Below the pieces are notes generated by a model, which was not told where the DNA came from, did no database searches, and was given only the letters and a program-made list of their open reading frames with translations. Below, piece after piece: positions 1 through 10,179 of a stretch of DNA of 64,000 nucleotides. The position numbers and the translations under genes were made by a program. The number at the start of each line of letters is the position of its first letter. Within the stretch, counting starts at the first letter, position 1. Origin of the DNA: Madurella fahalii. Its lineage: Eukaryota > Ascomycota > Sordariomycetes > Sordariales. The stretch lies in NCBI GenBank assembly GCA_029876055.1, contig CM056877.1, forward strand, positions 2,294,001 through 2,358,000. The letters are read 5' to 3'.

Positions 1-1439
1 CCTAAATTTAACCATGCTCCCACTGTACTGTACTCGACAGTCGCCGTGTATGTATCATCAGCCTCAGGTCTTGGGTTCTCGGCCATATGCGGAGGCTACA
101 ATTGTCGGTTGTCGGGGGCCCGGGGCCGGTCGTCCAAGGGAGACGTTTGACCCATCAACGAGACAACTGAAAGCCCCAAGCAGCGCGCCAAACCCCTCTT
201 TCAGAGTTCACTGCAGCGAGGGGCAATGCGCAATGCCCCCCCGTCCCCGCCTTGGGTGGCCCCGGACGCCGGCTGGTCGGCTCGTCCCTGGACGGGAGAA
301 GGAGCGGGCGAAACGTCAGGTTTTCTCGCTCCTCGGAAGCTGATTGCACAAAGGTCCTTGCCGGTGATATCATGGGCTTGGACGTCTAGCGACCCTTCTG
401 TCGGAACGCTCTTTGGGGTGTGACAGGGCCAAAGAGTCGCTAAAAGAGGGGACAATGGCCACTGGTGGTGGACAAATTGAAGAGCCCAAATGTCCCATAT
501 CCCCATGCCTCGTGACCCGACCGCGAATATCGTGCCACACCGCCGCATTACCCGCTTGCTCGCCGGACCTGCAACCCCTGTCTCTCTCCGTGGTTGCCCT
601 GCTTCGCCCTGCTCGGGTCTCGTCTTGGCTCCCAAACGCGCTGCCTTTGATGCTTGGGGATACCTGGTCTTGGCTCCATTGCCGGTTTTCCCACGAGTTG
701 TGTTGATGCGCACCATTTACCTAGTCAAATTGAACCTATTTTTTTAAAATTTTTATTTTTTAATTCCTATTCTATTTTATCTTATTTTATTTTATTTGCT
801 CCTCTCCCCTGGCACTCCTTCATTTCATTGCTCTGACGCGCTTCTTTGTTGCGCCCCATCCGTCCGAACCCGAAGCCATCTAAGCGCACCAGGAAGGCAT
901 GGGGTTGGGTCACGACCTTGTGGTACCTTGTCGAGCAGTCCCGGTCGCATAGAAACAAAGAGAGAGCTGCATGCAGCGCAGGTACCTTTTTAGGTTTCCA
1001 TTGTCCTTGTCGTTGCCTGTTTCTCCAATATCGCCAACCCCCACCGTCCCCCCGTAACCCCCCGTCCCCCTTTCTGCTCGTCACTCGATTTTCCTCTTTG
1101 GGGAGTGACATTTAAACCCGACCCTCAAGCCGCTGCCCTGCATACCTAGGCTGCTTTCCATCCTCAACACCAGAAAAATACATAAAGACTCCTGCCACCA
1201 CCCTCTTCGTCCCTCGAGCATCTCCAAGTGAACTCGACACTTCCAACTCTAGACGTTCTACACCCTGCCTACATCGCATTATTCTCTGTCACCAACCGGA
1301 CTCAACACCAGACTCGAAAGTCTTTTGTGTCTGACTCACACACACACACACACATATATATAAATATATACGCACGACAACTCGACGTCCTCAACCCTCC
1401 TCAACTCGCTTACAGCTATCCACAACACCAATCCGTAAC
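1..1439. other. Intergenic region and leader of the Cys-rich peptide gene
   Basis: I find no convincing gene here. An A/T-rich stretch lies at about 739-795 and pyrimidine-rich sequence follows to about 1100. A TATA-like catttaaac lies near 1109-1117. From about 1141 to 1439 the plus strand contains no ATG at all, which is notable for 300 bases and is what a clean 5' leader would look like. A CA/TA microsatellite sits at 1337-1371. The open frames that cross this region have no coding character. Confidence 0.5.
1337..1371. repeat. CA/TA microsatellite in a probable 5' leader
   Basis: A run of CA dinucleotides passes directly into a TATATATAAATATATAC tract. It lies about 70-100 bp upstream of the ATG of the 40-codon Cys-rich reading frame, so it is probably transcribed. 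It is expected to vary in length between strains. Confidence 0.85.
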
Positions 1440-1562
1440 ATGGCCATCAAGGAATACGAGGAACTCGTCGATGAGTGCTGCTCCTTCTGCTGCAAAGCTG
1501 TCGACTTTGGCACGCACGACTACTGCCCCGGGAGCGCACATTGCGCGCGCTGCCCCTACTGA
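1440..1562 (+). CDS. Candidate small cysteine-rich protein, 40 aa
   Basis: This is an intact 40-codon frame (ATG 1440, TGA 1560-1562). The start context is good (A at -3, G at +4), and the plus strand has no ATG for about 300 bases upstream. I see seven cysteines in an ordered pattern: CC-x2-CC at residues 13-18, C29, then C-x2-C at 35-38, with a histidine at 26 and another at 34. The N-terminus is acidic and hydrophilic (EYEELVDE), with no signal peptide or membrane segment. A cytosolic metal-binding or disulfide-rich miniprotein is the simplest inference. I do not recognise the family and assign no function. No intron is needed. The next genes are kilobases away, and isolated placement of this kind is common for developmentally regulated fungal genes. 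The alternative is a chance frame; the regular Cys spacing and clean leader argue against it. Confidence 0.6.
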   Translation: MAIKEYEELVDECCSFCCKAVDFGTHDYCPGSAHCARCPY

Positions 1563-2991
1563 AGGCGGCATGCTCCTGCAGCAGAGGCCTGTACTGTACC
1601 GCCCATTTGGGCGGGCTGCATGGGGACGCCGTCCTAGGTGGCCGACATGTACGCAGCATGCAGGCCCGTGCCGCAGCTGATGCTCCCTTTTCACCGGTCG
1701 ACACGGAGCAGCTCTGGAGATAGCCGATCGATGGCGTCTCATCGTCCTCGTTCCCTCCCAAAACCCCCCACCTTGGACCCCCAGCTTGCCGTTGGGGGGA
1801 TCGGCCACGACGGGGCCCGCTCCCCTTCAACCGCATTTCTGCTGTCTCTCTCTGCGGATGCTCGAATATTCGTTTCTTTCGTCGCGGGAACACAAACACG
1901 AAGCGCATCAAACAAGCACCCTTGTTCACCAAAACAGAAACGCACCCTGGATTGGCAGTCCATGTACCGTTTCGCCTCGTTCGCTGGTTGAGGCCGGGAT
2001 GGGATCTTCTCCCACACACACACACACACCCTCCCCCTTCCTCCATGTCCGGGTTGATGCACGTTCTACTTGGGCTCCGCCCCGCATGCAGGGCTGATGG
2101 CGGCTTGCACACTGGAGTTTCATTGCATCAATGCTGCGGGCAGCTCAACAACTGGACGGGAAGCTCGGTGTCGAGGGCGGAGGAGGGTCAAGCCAGACAT
2201 TGTTGAAGAGTTCGTCACTGACTTCTCGTCCCCGGCCATCCACACTCCCGTCGCTCTTTGCAGGAGCCATGCCGCAACTTCTTTCCCGCATGTCTATCCC
2301 TCTGGTGGCGTTTCTTCTCTTCCGTTACTTTCCTGTCTTGGTTTCTCGGCTGTGGGTAGGAGTTGGGCTAGCGTTTGTGTCATTGGACCGTCTCTCTTAT
2401 GTACGGCACCATTTCGGGCGCTGTTGGAAATCAGGATATTTCCCCCAATGTCTTTCGCTACAGGGGTTGGGGTTGGCTTGTTCAAGGGGTTTATCATCAT
2501 GGGAGGCGTTTTACCGAGCACGGGCGTAAGGGTGCATGGCGGCAGCCCTGGATTTTTGCAGATACCATCGCTAGCAAGGCGCCCTGGATAGGAATTCATT
2601 TCGAGTTACATACAATGTTGCGCCAATATCGATATTGAGATGCGAGGTGCCGCCTTGGGATTTGTCACATCTCAACGGCTGCCGTCACGCCCTCGCGCCA
2701 TCCGAGAGCACCTGCAGTAGCAGTAGTACTGTAGCAGCAGTTCTCGATAACTAACGTTACCCTTGTCCCTCTGCCAGCCATCCGAGAAACATGGGCTTCG
2801 GCACCCCCCTGCCATGCATCCTGCATTGCTGCTCTCTTGCCCGTGCACTTGCTGCCCGGGTCCGAAAACGATCATCTCCCCGCAGCCTCGTCGATGCACC
2901 GTCTCCCAGGTTTGTAATTGTAATTGAGGTGACGCTTCGAGTCCGCCATGTCCACGCAGCCGTCTCCATCTCGATGGCCGGGCGGCCGCTC

Positions 2992-3054
2992 GGCAGCAAC
3001 GGCAGCAACGGCAGCAACGGCAGCAACGGCAGCAACGGCAGCAACGGAAGCAAC
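2992..3054. repeat. 9-bp minisatellite, unit GGCAGCAAC
   Basis: There are six perfect tandem copies of GGCAGCAAC and a seventh with one substitution (GGAAGCAAC). The period is a multiple of three, so every frame stays open: one reads Gly-Ser-Asn repeats and the opposite strand reads Val-Ala-Ala or Leu-Leu-Pro repeats. That explains several apparent open frames here. No surrounding gene is evident. Confidence 0.9.
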
Positions 3055-4511
3055 ATTGGCAGGCGGGCGGGAGGGGTAGCTGCGACCTTCGAGATAGCCC
3101 AGAAAGGCCCAAAACTTCCTGACCGTCTTGATCGACTTCATTGCCACGCCGAACCGAATGAGAAGGAATCAAGCTGTCGTGTTATTGTGTTGTGTTGACG
3201 TGGCCCTGGAGGCGGACCCCTGACTTGCAAACCTTGTTCACCACATACCGTACACACACCAGATCCCTGCCCCCGGCCCTGAACCCTCTATTGATCATTC
3301 CCTGGTTCGATCGACGACCATCCAACTTTCGAGCCACCCTCCTCCACCCCACCGTCCCTGGCCGGCCAGCCGCTCGCCGAGCCTTGGAGCCTAGCCTTTT
3401 TGTTTTCCCCAAGACGAGCATTGTGTAACCATCCGTCATAGTCAGCCCCAGCTTACGTTTTACATGTGTGCTAAGCTGCGCCGGCGAGACCCATGTAGCG
3501 GCAGTGCCCTACTTGCCCGTGCTCCTACATGATGCATGTACACTATGCACATCTTCGCAAAAGGGAATAAGATTAGATACATATACATTTGGACCGGGGA
3601 GGGGTGGCGAGGAGGTCGGAGACGACCACACAGGGACGAACAGATAACACGCACGAATTATGCGTTAGAACGTACAGTACCCCTGAAGCTACCTCCCGGG
3701 GCTCTCCGGGAACAACACAGAAACGTGCTCAGTTGTGCGCACAAACCATTCCCGGGCATAATGCCATGATAGTATCGCCATATAACTCGCGGAGAATGGA
3801 GAGTGATAAACCGGCAGAACACAAGTGAGCCCAACTCTCCGTACCTGCAAGTCAGCGTTGAAGGAGCGCCTTCGCTACCAAAGGAAGAGACATGTCGGAA
3901 ACTACGGGCGAGAGCGAAGAACAAGAGGGTACCCAAGCCAAGTTGATAAGACTTGTGGTCCGTCTGTCAGCCCGCAGCGTTGCCAACGAGGTACGTGCAT
4001 AGGATGGTGGTATGGCATACAAGGGGGAGGGACATGTCCGTGGGCAAAGTCAGTGGGTGCTGCACCCCGAGTCCCACAAGTCGGCCGGCTCGGCTCGGAA
4101 AAGATCCTCCTCTAGATCACAGCTATCGTGTAGAATATCCGAGAAGCATGGCGATCTCTAGTCCGTATTCGACTAGAGACATATCTCACCATGGCGCTAC
4201 GGGCAATGTCTCAGGCCATAAACAGGGAATCGAACGCAATCCTGCGGAGTCATCCAACCCAATCCAATCCCGGGACGATTAGGCAGGCACCTACACTACA
4301 TGCTAGTGTATGATATCCTTTCAACATGCATTAAAACCATACACATCAATACATGCAAGAAAAACGCCATGCTTTCGTTCCCCCATCCCTCCCAAAAGTG
4401 GTATCGTGGCACCGCACTTCCCATGAAAAGGGACTATCCCAAACCAGCAAAGCCTTTGAAGATCATGCACGCCAAACAAAAGAGGTAACGAGGCAAACGA
4501 AAATAAAACCC

Positions 4512-4538
4512 AAAAAAAAAGGAAAAAAAAAAAAAAAA
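4512..4538. repeat. A-rich homopolymer tract
   Basis: Nine A residues, GG, then sixteen A residues. It could be a poly(A) relic of a retroposed transcript, but I see no target-site duplication or upstream gene copy, so it is best treated as a simple repeat. Confidence 0.8.
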
Positions 4539-5159
4539 TGCCCGAGATCAAAAAGAAGGAGAAGGGGCGCGGTGATTAGACAAAATCCTGCTAACGAAAA
4601 GTACAGCAAAGAGAAACAGAGACAAATCCGGAACTCCCGGCCCCGGAACCAACCATCTTCCCGTCCTCCTTCCCCACACCCGTCGATGAAACGAAATAGT
4701 TCAAGTTTGTCCAGCCCGGCTTCCAAACCCCGTCATGAATAAAAGATTGCCCAGCAGCGAGACAAGCGAACCCATGTCCCAATCCAACGGAGTTAGTACT
4801 GGATGCAGCAAGGCGTGCCTGGGCTACCAGCAGCACGTTGACGCAAAAGTGGCCTGATCCCGCCCCATCCCCCAATGTTTCAGCATCTTGGCCTCTTTGT
4901 GATGGGGGGGATAGGGTACGGGAATATAGGATGGGACGGAAGCATGGGTGCAGTGTAGGTGTAGGGCAGGGAGCTTGGCAAAGCGGGCACCAGGCCGGAA
5001 CGGGGCAAGCTCGACCGTGGACTATGACGAAGATAGATGATGCTGCTGATGATGAGGACGATGAGCAGAGAGGGAGGGAGACAAACTACCCCCACCAAAA
5101 CAGCCCAAACCACCTCAGAGCCGCCACCTAAATTGTGAAAGTCGTGACTCAACGGCGAG

Positions 5160-7148
5160 CTAGTATAGCGTCAAAAAGACAGCCGCGATCGCCGACTTGT
5201 CGTACTTGACGTACTTGCCCTTGCCCTTGTCCACCTCATGGTACCGGTCCCAGAAGCGGTTGTACAGCGGCTCGATCATGTTCTGCATGTCCTTGGCAAA
5301 CAGTTGGCGCACCTCGCGCTCCATGCTGTACCCCTTGTGCCGCGCCACCATGTCGTCGAAGCTGGCGTTGAAGGCCTGGAACTTGCCCTTGATGTTCTCC
5401 TTGTCCTTGGAGCTGAGGCCCTTGAGGATCGACGCCGAGTCCACCATGCCCTGCCCGGACGTCGGCCGCTGCCCGCCGCGGCTCGTGTGGATCACGTCAA
5501 AGAGGTGCACGCTGACATCCTTGCACGTGTCCGTGTAGAGGCTAGTAGCCTTTTTGCGCCACGCCTCGAGGACCCCCAGCCGTGGTTCTAGCAAGGGTGC
5601 TAGCTCCGACGTCTGGATCATGCGCTCGATGATGGTGACGCTGTTCGCCAGGAACACGCCGATAACCGGTTTCCGTTGGAGGATCATCCTTGCGCGGCCG
5701 TCCAGCGCCATCAGGAGCGCCTCGATGGTGTCGGTGCAGTAGTGCGCAAAAATCTCCTTCCCGTCCGCTCCGACGTCAAAAGACGCGAGGCTCGGGGCCC
5801 CGTCGCCTCCGCCTCCTCTCGACGCGCCAGACTTCCACCCTCCGTCTCCGAGGGATATCATGATGCTCGAGATGGGTCGGAGGAAATCAACCATTGTACG
5901 GAGCCGCTGCATCGTCTCCGACACGAGGGGAACGGGCGCGCCGTCCATGGGCAGTGTCTGCAGGCCGTTGGCCCGCCTCTTGGTGTCCTCGAGCAGCTCG
6001 GCGAGCGAGAATTTGGCAGTCTCGCGGACCGGTTTCAGCGATGCCGCGAGAGAGCTCTTGAGCTCGCCGGTACGCCTCTCTAAGTTGCTCGACAGTTCCG
6101 AGATGATCTCGACAATCTCGTACGCCAAGTAGCAGTCGGTGTTCATGTGCGCCTTTATGTGCCCGTTCAGCTCCCGCAGTGTTCTGCCCAATTCCACCAG
6201 CGACGGCTGACATGTCGCCTCGAACACAGGCCCCCAGTCTTCCCTCGTAAAGATGTTGCACACGTTCTCGTACTCGGCGACAAAGAGGCCTTCCATGGCC
6301 TGGGCGTAGGTCCCGATCCCGCTATTCCCAGGTCGGTAGATTGCCTCTGGATTCTTCTTCTTGGCCGTGTTGGTGCTTGCCATGGCTAGGTTGACCAATG
6401 CCGACGAGAGATATTGTGACCTGATCTCGACATATATCTTTGCGATTGGTGAATCCTGAGGCGCTCCCGAACCGCCGCTTTGCCGGTGCACCCCAGCCAC
6501 GTACGAGTTCATCAGACCCAACCTAGCAAACTTGTCTTGGGACAGCACCGGGAAAGGCTTATTCTTCGTGATGAAGTGTAGGGGCTCGATCGCTCGAGGG
6601 GTCTCGTTCCGCAATAGCTTGTCAAACGAGTTCTCAAGTTGTGTGTTGCCGAGTTTCACGAGCCTCTGAAGCTCCGAGACGGTCTGCTGCGTCGAGCGGA
6701 GGTTCGACGCCTTCATTTCGCTGAGCGCCTTGTTCAGGCGCTTGATGGACGCTAGGTAATTGGGCAAACCGGCCTTGTCGGGGCCCATTCGGATGATCTG
6801 CTCTTCGTCATTCTTGCTGTCGGCGGGCTGGCGCAGGCGGTCGATGGCTGCTAAGACGGCGTCGATGTCTGTCGTGCGAAGCCGGTATTTTAGCCCCCGA
6901 CTTGTGCGCAAGAAGGGGAGACTGAATGTTCACCTACTGCTGTTGAGAATCTGGAGTTTCTTGGTCTCTCCATTCAGCGGGCCGGCGACGTCGCCCACAC
7001 TCTTCCCCGTGGCGTCGAGTCTCCCCAAGCATGCCTGGATCTTTTTGGTCAATTGCGTCGTCTTCTCGAGCCGTGAATTGAGCACGTCGACCTCGGCCCT
7101 AGCCTCTTCGTCGGCCGTGTGCCGGCTAGTCGTGACCCCAACAGCCAT
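5160..7148 (-). CDS. EXO70: Exocyst complex subunit Exo70
   Basis: Exocyst subunit that tethers secretory vesicles to the plasma membrane at hyphal tips, binding PI(4,5)P2 and Rho-type GTPases (family knowledge). Two exons: 6938-7148 and 5160-6868, with a 69-nt intron (GTAGGT donor, GCTAAAAT branch, CAG acceptor), giving 639 aa, a normal length. The junction reads LQILNSN-IDAVLAAIDRL. Residues 15-60 form a heptad-like coiled coil, followed by the typical Exo70 region with DSKNDEEQIIRMGP. The conserved helical C-terminus runs from about residue 260, including NFF-type motifs such as FDVIHTS and the end YVKYDKSAIAAVFLTLY. The ATG at 7148 is chosen because upstream sequence in the same frame is Pro-rich and unlike the family. 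A minus-strand aminotransferase gene lies upstream. Confidence 0.95.
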
Positions 7149-7848
7149 GGTTATGTCGGGTTTGCATTCGGAGAGAGTCGTGAGGCCTTCGTACTCGGTC
7201 TTGTTTGTTGGTTCTGGAACCCTGTCACGTCTCGGGCAGGTTGGAGGGGGCTCCACTGCAGGCGCAGTTATGCCACAGCGCACCAATCAGGGGGGTTACT
7301 CATCTCCCCAGCTGAGACCCCGCTGATACCCTGCACTGACCTCATCGATCAATCAATGAGGCTGAATTTAATGCAACGAATGTCCTGCACCATGCCGGCA
7401 ATTGCTTTCTTTCCAACCTACGAGCCGCGATTTCTGTTTAACATGAGGATAACGAGGCTGCGGCAGTGCGGTTTGGAAAAGGAAGAAAAATGGCAAGGGA
7501 ATTGCATCGAGTGGTTTTACATTATCTGGTATTGCATCTATGCAGCATAGCTTGAAGATGACTGGAATTGGATACTGTTATGTCTCTAGCCCATGCAGCA
7601 TGATAGAAGTATATCTGTGACTAACATGATTGGCCCTCGAATCCAGACTTTTAGTTAGCGCCCGATCAGTCAACATTCTAACGTTAACCCTGCAGAAAGT
7701 CGGCTACGTTACCCGTTCCTCGTTCTCAGCCAGCCAATCTTATTTCTGTCTTCCGTAATTCAAATACGTTCTTAGGTACCTAACAGGTCCGATTTCGCCA
7801 CACCTCCACCACTCATCTCAGCAGTCCAAACTCCAGAGAGCACAACCG
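7149..7848. other. Intergenic region: EXO70 promoter and aminotransferase 3' end
   Basis: About 700 bp between two minus-strand genes. It must hold the EXO70 promoter and the 3' UTR of the upstream aminotransferase. No RNA gene or repeat was recognised. Confidence 0.6.
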
Positions 7849-9425
7849 TCATGGCCCAGTCAAAGCTGCGAAGAAGTCGTCAACAAGGCGGCCCACCGTC
7901 TCCACGATCCATTCAATATCCTCACTGCGCACATTGAACGGAGGCGATAGGATGATGTGATCTCCCCGGATGCCGTCGGCCGACCCAGTTCCCAAATAAA
8001 CATTGATGCCATACTCTTTCGCCAGCCCCCGCTTACTTATCTCCATGGCTACGTGGGCCTCCTCGGGGAATGGGAGTGACTTGTTTTTCTCTGCGACAAA
8101 CTCGATGCCCCAGAAGAGTCCGCGGCCGCGGATGTTGCCCACATTGGGGTGGCTGCCGAGACGTTCGCGCAACCGTCTTGAGAGCAACGCGCCCATCTCT
8201 CGAACATTTCTCAAAAGATTTTCATTTCGAATGATTTGCTGGACCTCGAGTGCTGCCGCGCAAACGGCCGGGTGGCCTTGATATGTATGGCCGTGAACGA
8301 AAGCGCTGCGTTATTTGTGTCACTAACGGACAGTAGCTGGTGGCAGGTCAGGGTAACTTACGAGCTGCCTTTCTCCATCACTTCTATAACGTGCCGATTC
8401 ACCAAAACACCGGCGACCGGCTGGTAGCCACCCCCCAGGGCCTTGCCGATGGTCTGAATATCGGGCACCACTCCTTCCTGTTCCCATGCATGCAGGGTCC
8501 CAGTTCGGCCCATGCCGCACATAACCTCATCCAAAATGAGGAGAGCGCCATACTTCCGGCAGACGGCCTGCATCGCCTTAAAGTAGCCGGGAACTGAGGG
8601 TACGCATCCGAGTGCCTGCGTGGTACTGGTTAGTTACATAACGAGACGACGGCAATAGGGACACGTACCGCGCCAACAACAGGCTCAGCGACGAAGGCAC
8701 AAACCGTTTCCGGTCCTACAGCTTTAAATTCGTCATCCAGTTCCTTAGCAAGCCGGGCAACGTAATCTTCATCCGTCTCGCCAGCGTTCTTGCTACGGAA
8801 TTCATTGCACGGCGACACGCTTGATACGTTCTTCATCAGGAGAGGCTCAAACTTTGCCCGCCGGGCCTCGTGCCCGCCGACTGCTAGTGCACCCAGGGTT
8901 ATTCCGTGGTACGACTGTCTCCGGGAGATGAAACGTATTCTTCTCGGCTGTGGTGGGTTGAGTTCGAGGAAATACTGTCGACTGAGCTTGACAGCTGCCT
9001 CCATCGCCTCGGAGCCTTGTGAAGGTTAGCTATGGATAGGGCCGTAGTATAGGGCAAGACTTACCGGAGTTGACGATATAGGCACGCGACATGTTACCAT
9101 TGGTCGAGTCCACCAAGTAGCGGCAGAGCTCCTCCTGGACGCTGGTTGTGTAGAAGATGCTTGCGCAATATGGAGTGGCCATCATCTGTGCCATGACCGC
9201 CCGGGCGACTCTTTCATCTCCCCAGCCGATACAACCAACCGCGGCACCTCCCGAGGCGTCAAAAATCTTCCGACCATCGTCGAGGACGAGGTAGCTGCCC
9301 TCGCCTTTGGCCACAGGAAGGAAGTCATATGCCAGGTGTCTATGCAACACGGCAGACTTTTCCATCGTCTTCGCACCATCGGCCGCGTTTTCTGCGGGGA
9401 TTGGATCGAGGTGTCTCAAAACCAT
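7849..9425 (-). CDS. Class-III (omega) aminotransferase
   Basis: Pyridoxal-phosphate enzyme of the acetylornithine/GABA aminotransferase fold. Exons are 9065-9425, 8669-9015, 8362-8615 and 7849-8305. The introns of 49, 53 and 56 nt have GTAAGT, GTACGT and GTAAGT donors, and the product is 472 aa. Visible landmarks are the PLP-phosphate region (YIVNSGSEAMEAAVKL), the YHGITLGAL motif, the cofactor-ring aspartate in LDEVMCGMGRTG, and the Schiff-base lysine in TIGKALGGGYQP near residue 292, followed by FVHGHTYQGHPAVCAAAL. The C-terminal small domain carries the GRGLFWGIEF motif. All key residues are present. The substrate cannot be read from the sequence; fungal enzymes of this type act on various omega-amino acids or amines. 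There is no N-terminal targeting signal, so it is probably cytosolic. A TATA box about 90 bp upstream and a large empty upstream region suggest inducible expression. Confidence 0.9.
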
Positions 9426-9514
9426 GTTGAATCTGTGAAGTCACTGAATAGCTAGCCTGAGCTGGGTGGTATGGAATGAGAGTGTATGATGGGCAAAAGC
9501 ATTCCGCGGCTGTC

Positions 9515-9522
9515 TATTTATA
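9515..9522 (-). promoter_or_regulatory. TATA box of the aminotransferase gene
   Basis: TATAAATA reads on the minus strand about 90 bp upstream of the aminotransferase ATG at 9425. The sequence and distance fit a fungal TATA element. Most housekeeping genes in this window lack one, so this gene may be regulated. Confidence 0.6.
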
Positions 9523-10129
9523 CTGGAGCCATGGCAGAACCTCCCGGACCCCTGTCCACGAAGATGGGCATAGAAACGTTGCAGAGCGGATGGCTAATCT
9601 TGCTTCCCATAACAACACTGGTGGTACCGGCGGGGCTAGCCCCCGGCTCAAACCCGTCATCACCCATCTTAATCAAGGCGCCAATTGCTCTGACCCGGGA
9701 AGTTTGTTCTACGCCGAGCGTGTAGTGGATCTCCGGTTGTCAACATGATTCGTTGGCCGAGGCCACGGACGCTGCACTGCCGACTAGTTCTCTCGCTCCT
9801 TGTGACAGTCGGTTAACGAGGGCGAGAGCGGCTGCGGACCAAGAAGCCAGGAGGGCCAGGAGCAATTCCTGGTTGAACGACATTTAAAATAGCAGTTGCA
9901 GCAGATGCGAGAACGGGTGTACGGACCCACGTGCAACAACTGTCCTGTGGTTTCCCGACTTCAAACGGCTCGAGTTGTCATCGCTGTCGTGCAACCACCG
10001 GTGCATCGAAAGCCCCTTTTTCGGGAGTCGGTAGCGTGAGGGGTGGGGACCAACAGCTTAATCGGCATCCCGATCTCGGTCCAGGGACTCTCTACGCGGC
10101 AAACCCCTGCTCCATCTGGGGGAAAACCG

Positions 10130-10179
10130 TCTTCTTAATTTTTAAATTTTTTTTTCCGTTTTTTTTTCTTCTTTTTTCC
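10130..10179. repeat. T-rich low-complexity tract
   Basis: An AATTTTTAAATTTTTTTTTT-type stretch followed by further T/C runs. It is a simple sequence with no associated gene; it could act as a nucleosome-free region. Confidence 0.75.

Larger units (their letters stand above)
1563..5159. other. Gene-poor region with simple repeats
   Basis: About 3.6 kb without a supportable gene. The first part may be the 3' UTR of the Cys-rich peptide gene. It holds a 9-bp minisatellite (2992-3054), an A-rich tract (4512-4538) and a short CA run near 2016-2030. Sequence near 5160 must include the 3' UTR of the minus-strand EXO70 gene. Open frames of 60-170 codons occur on both strands, but they overlap one another, often lack ATG starts and are biased in composition. 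Confidence 0.5.

Noticed and set aside
2672..3198. Open frames with Cys-Arg, Leu-Pro or Gly-Ser-Asn repeats
   Set aside because: Generated by the 9-bp minisatellite, whose unit length keeps every frame open.
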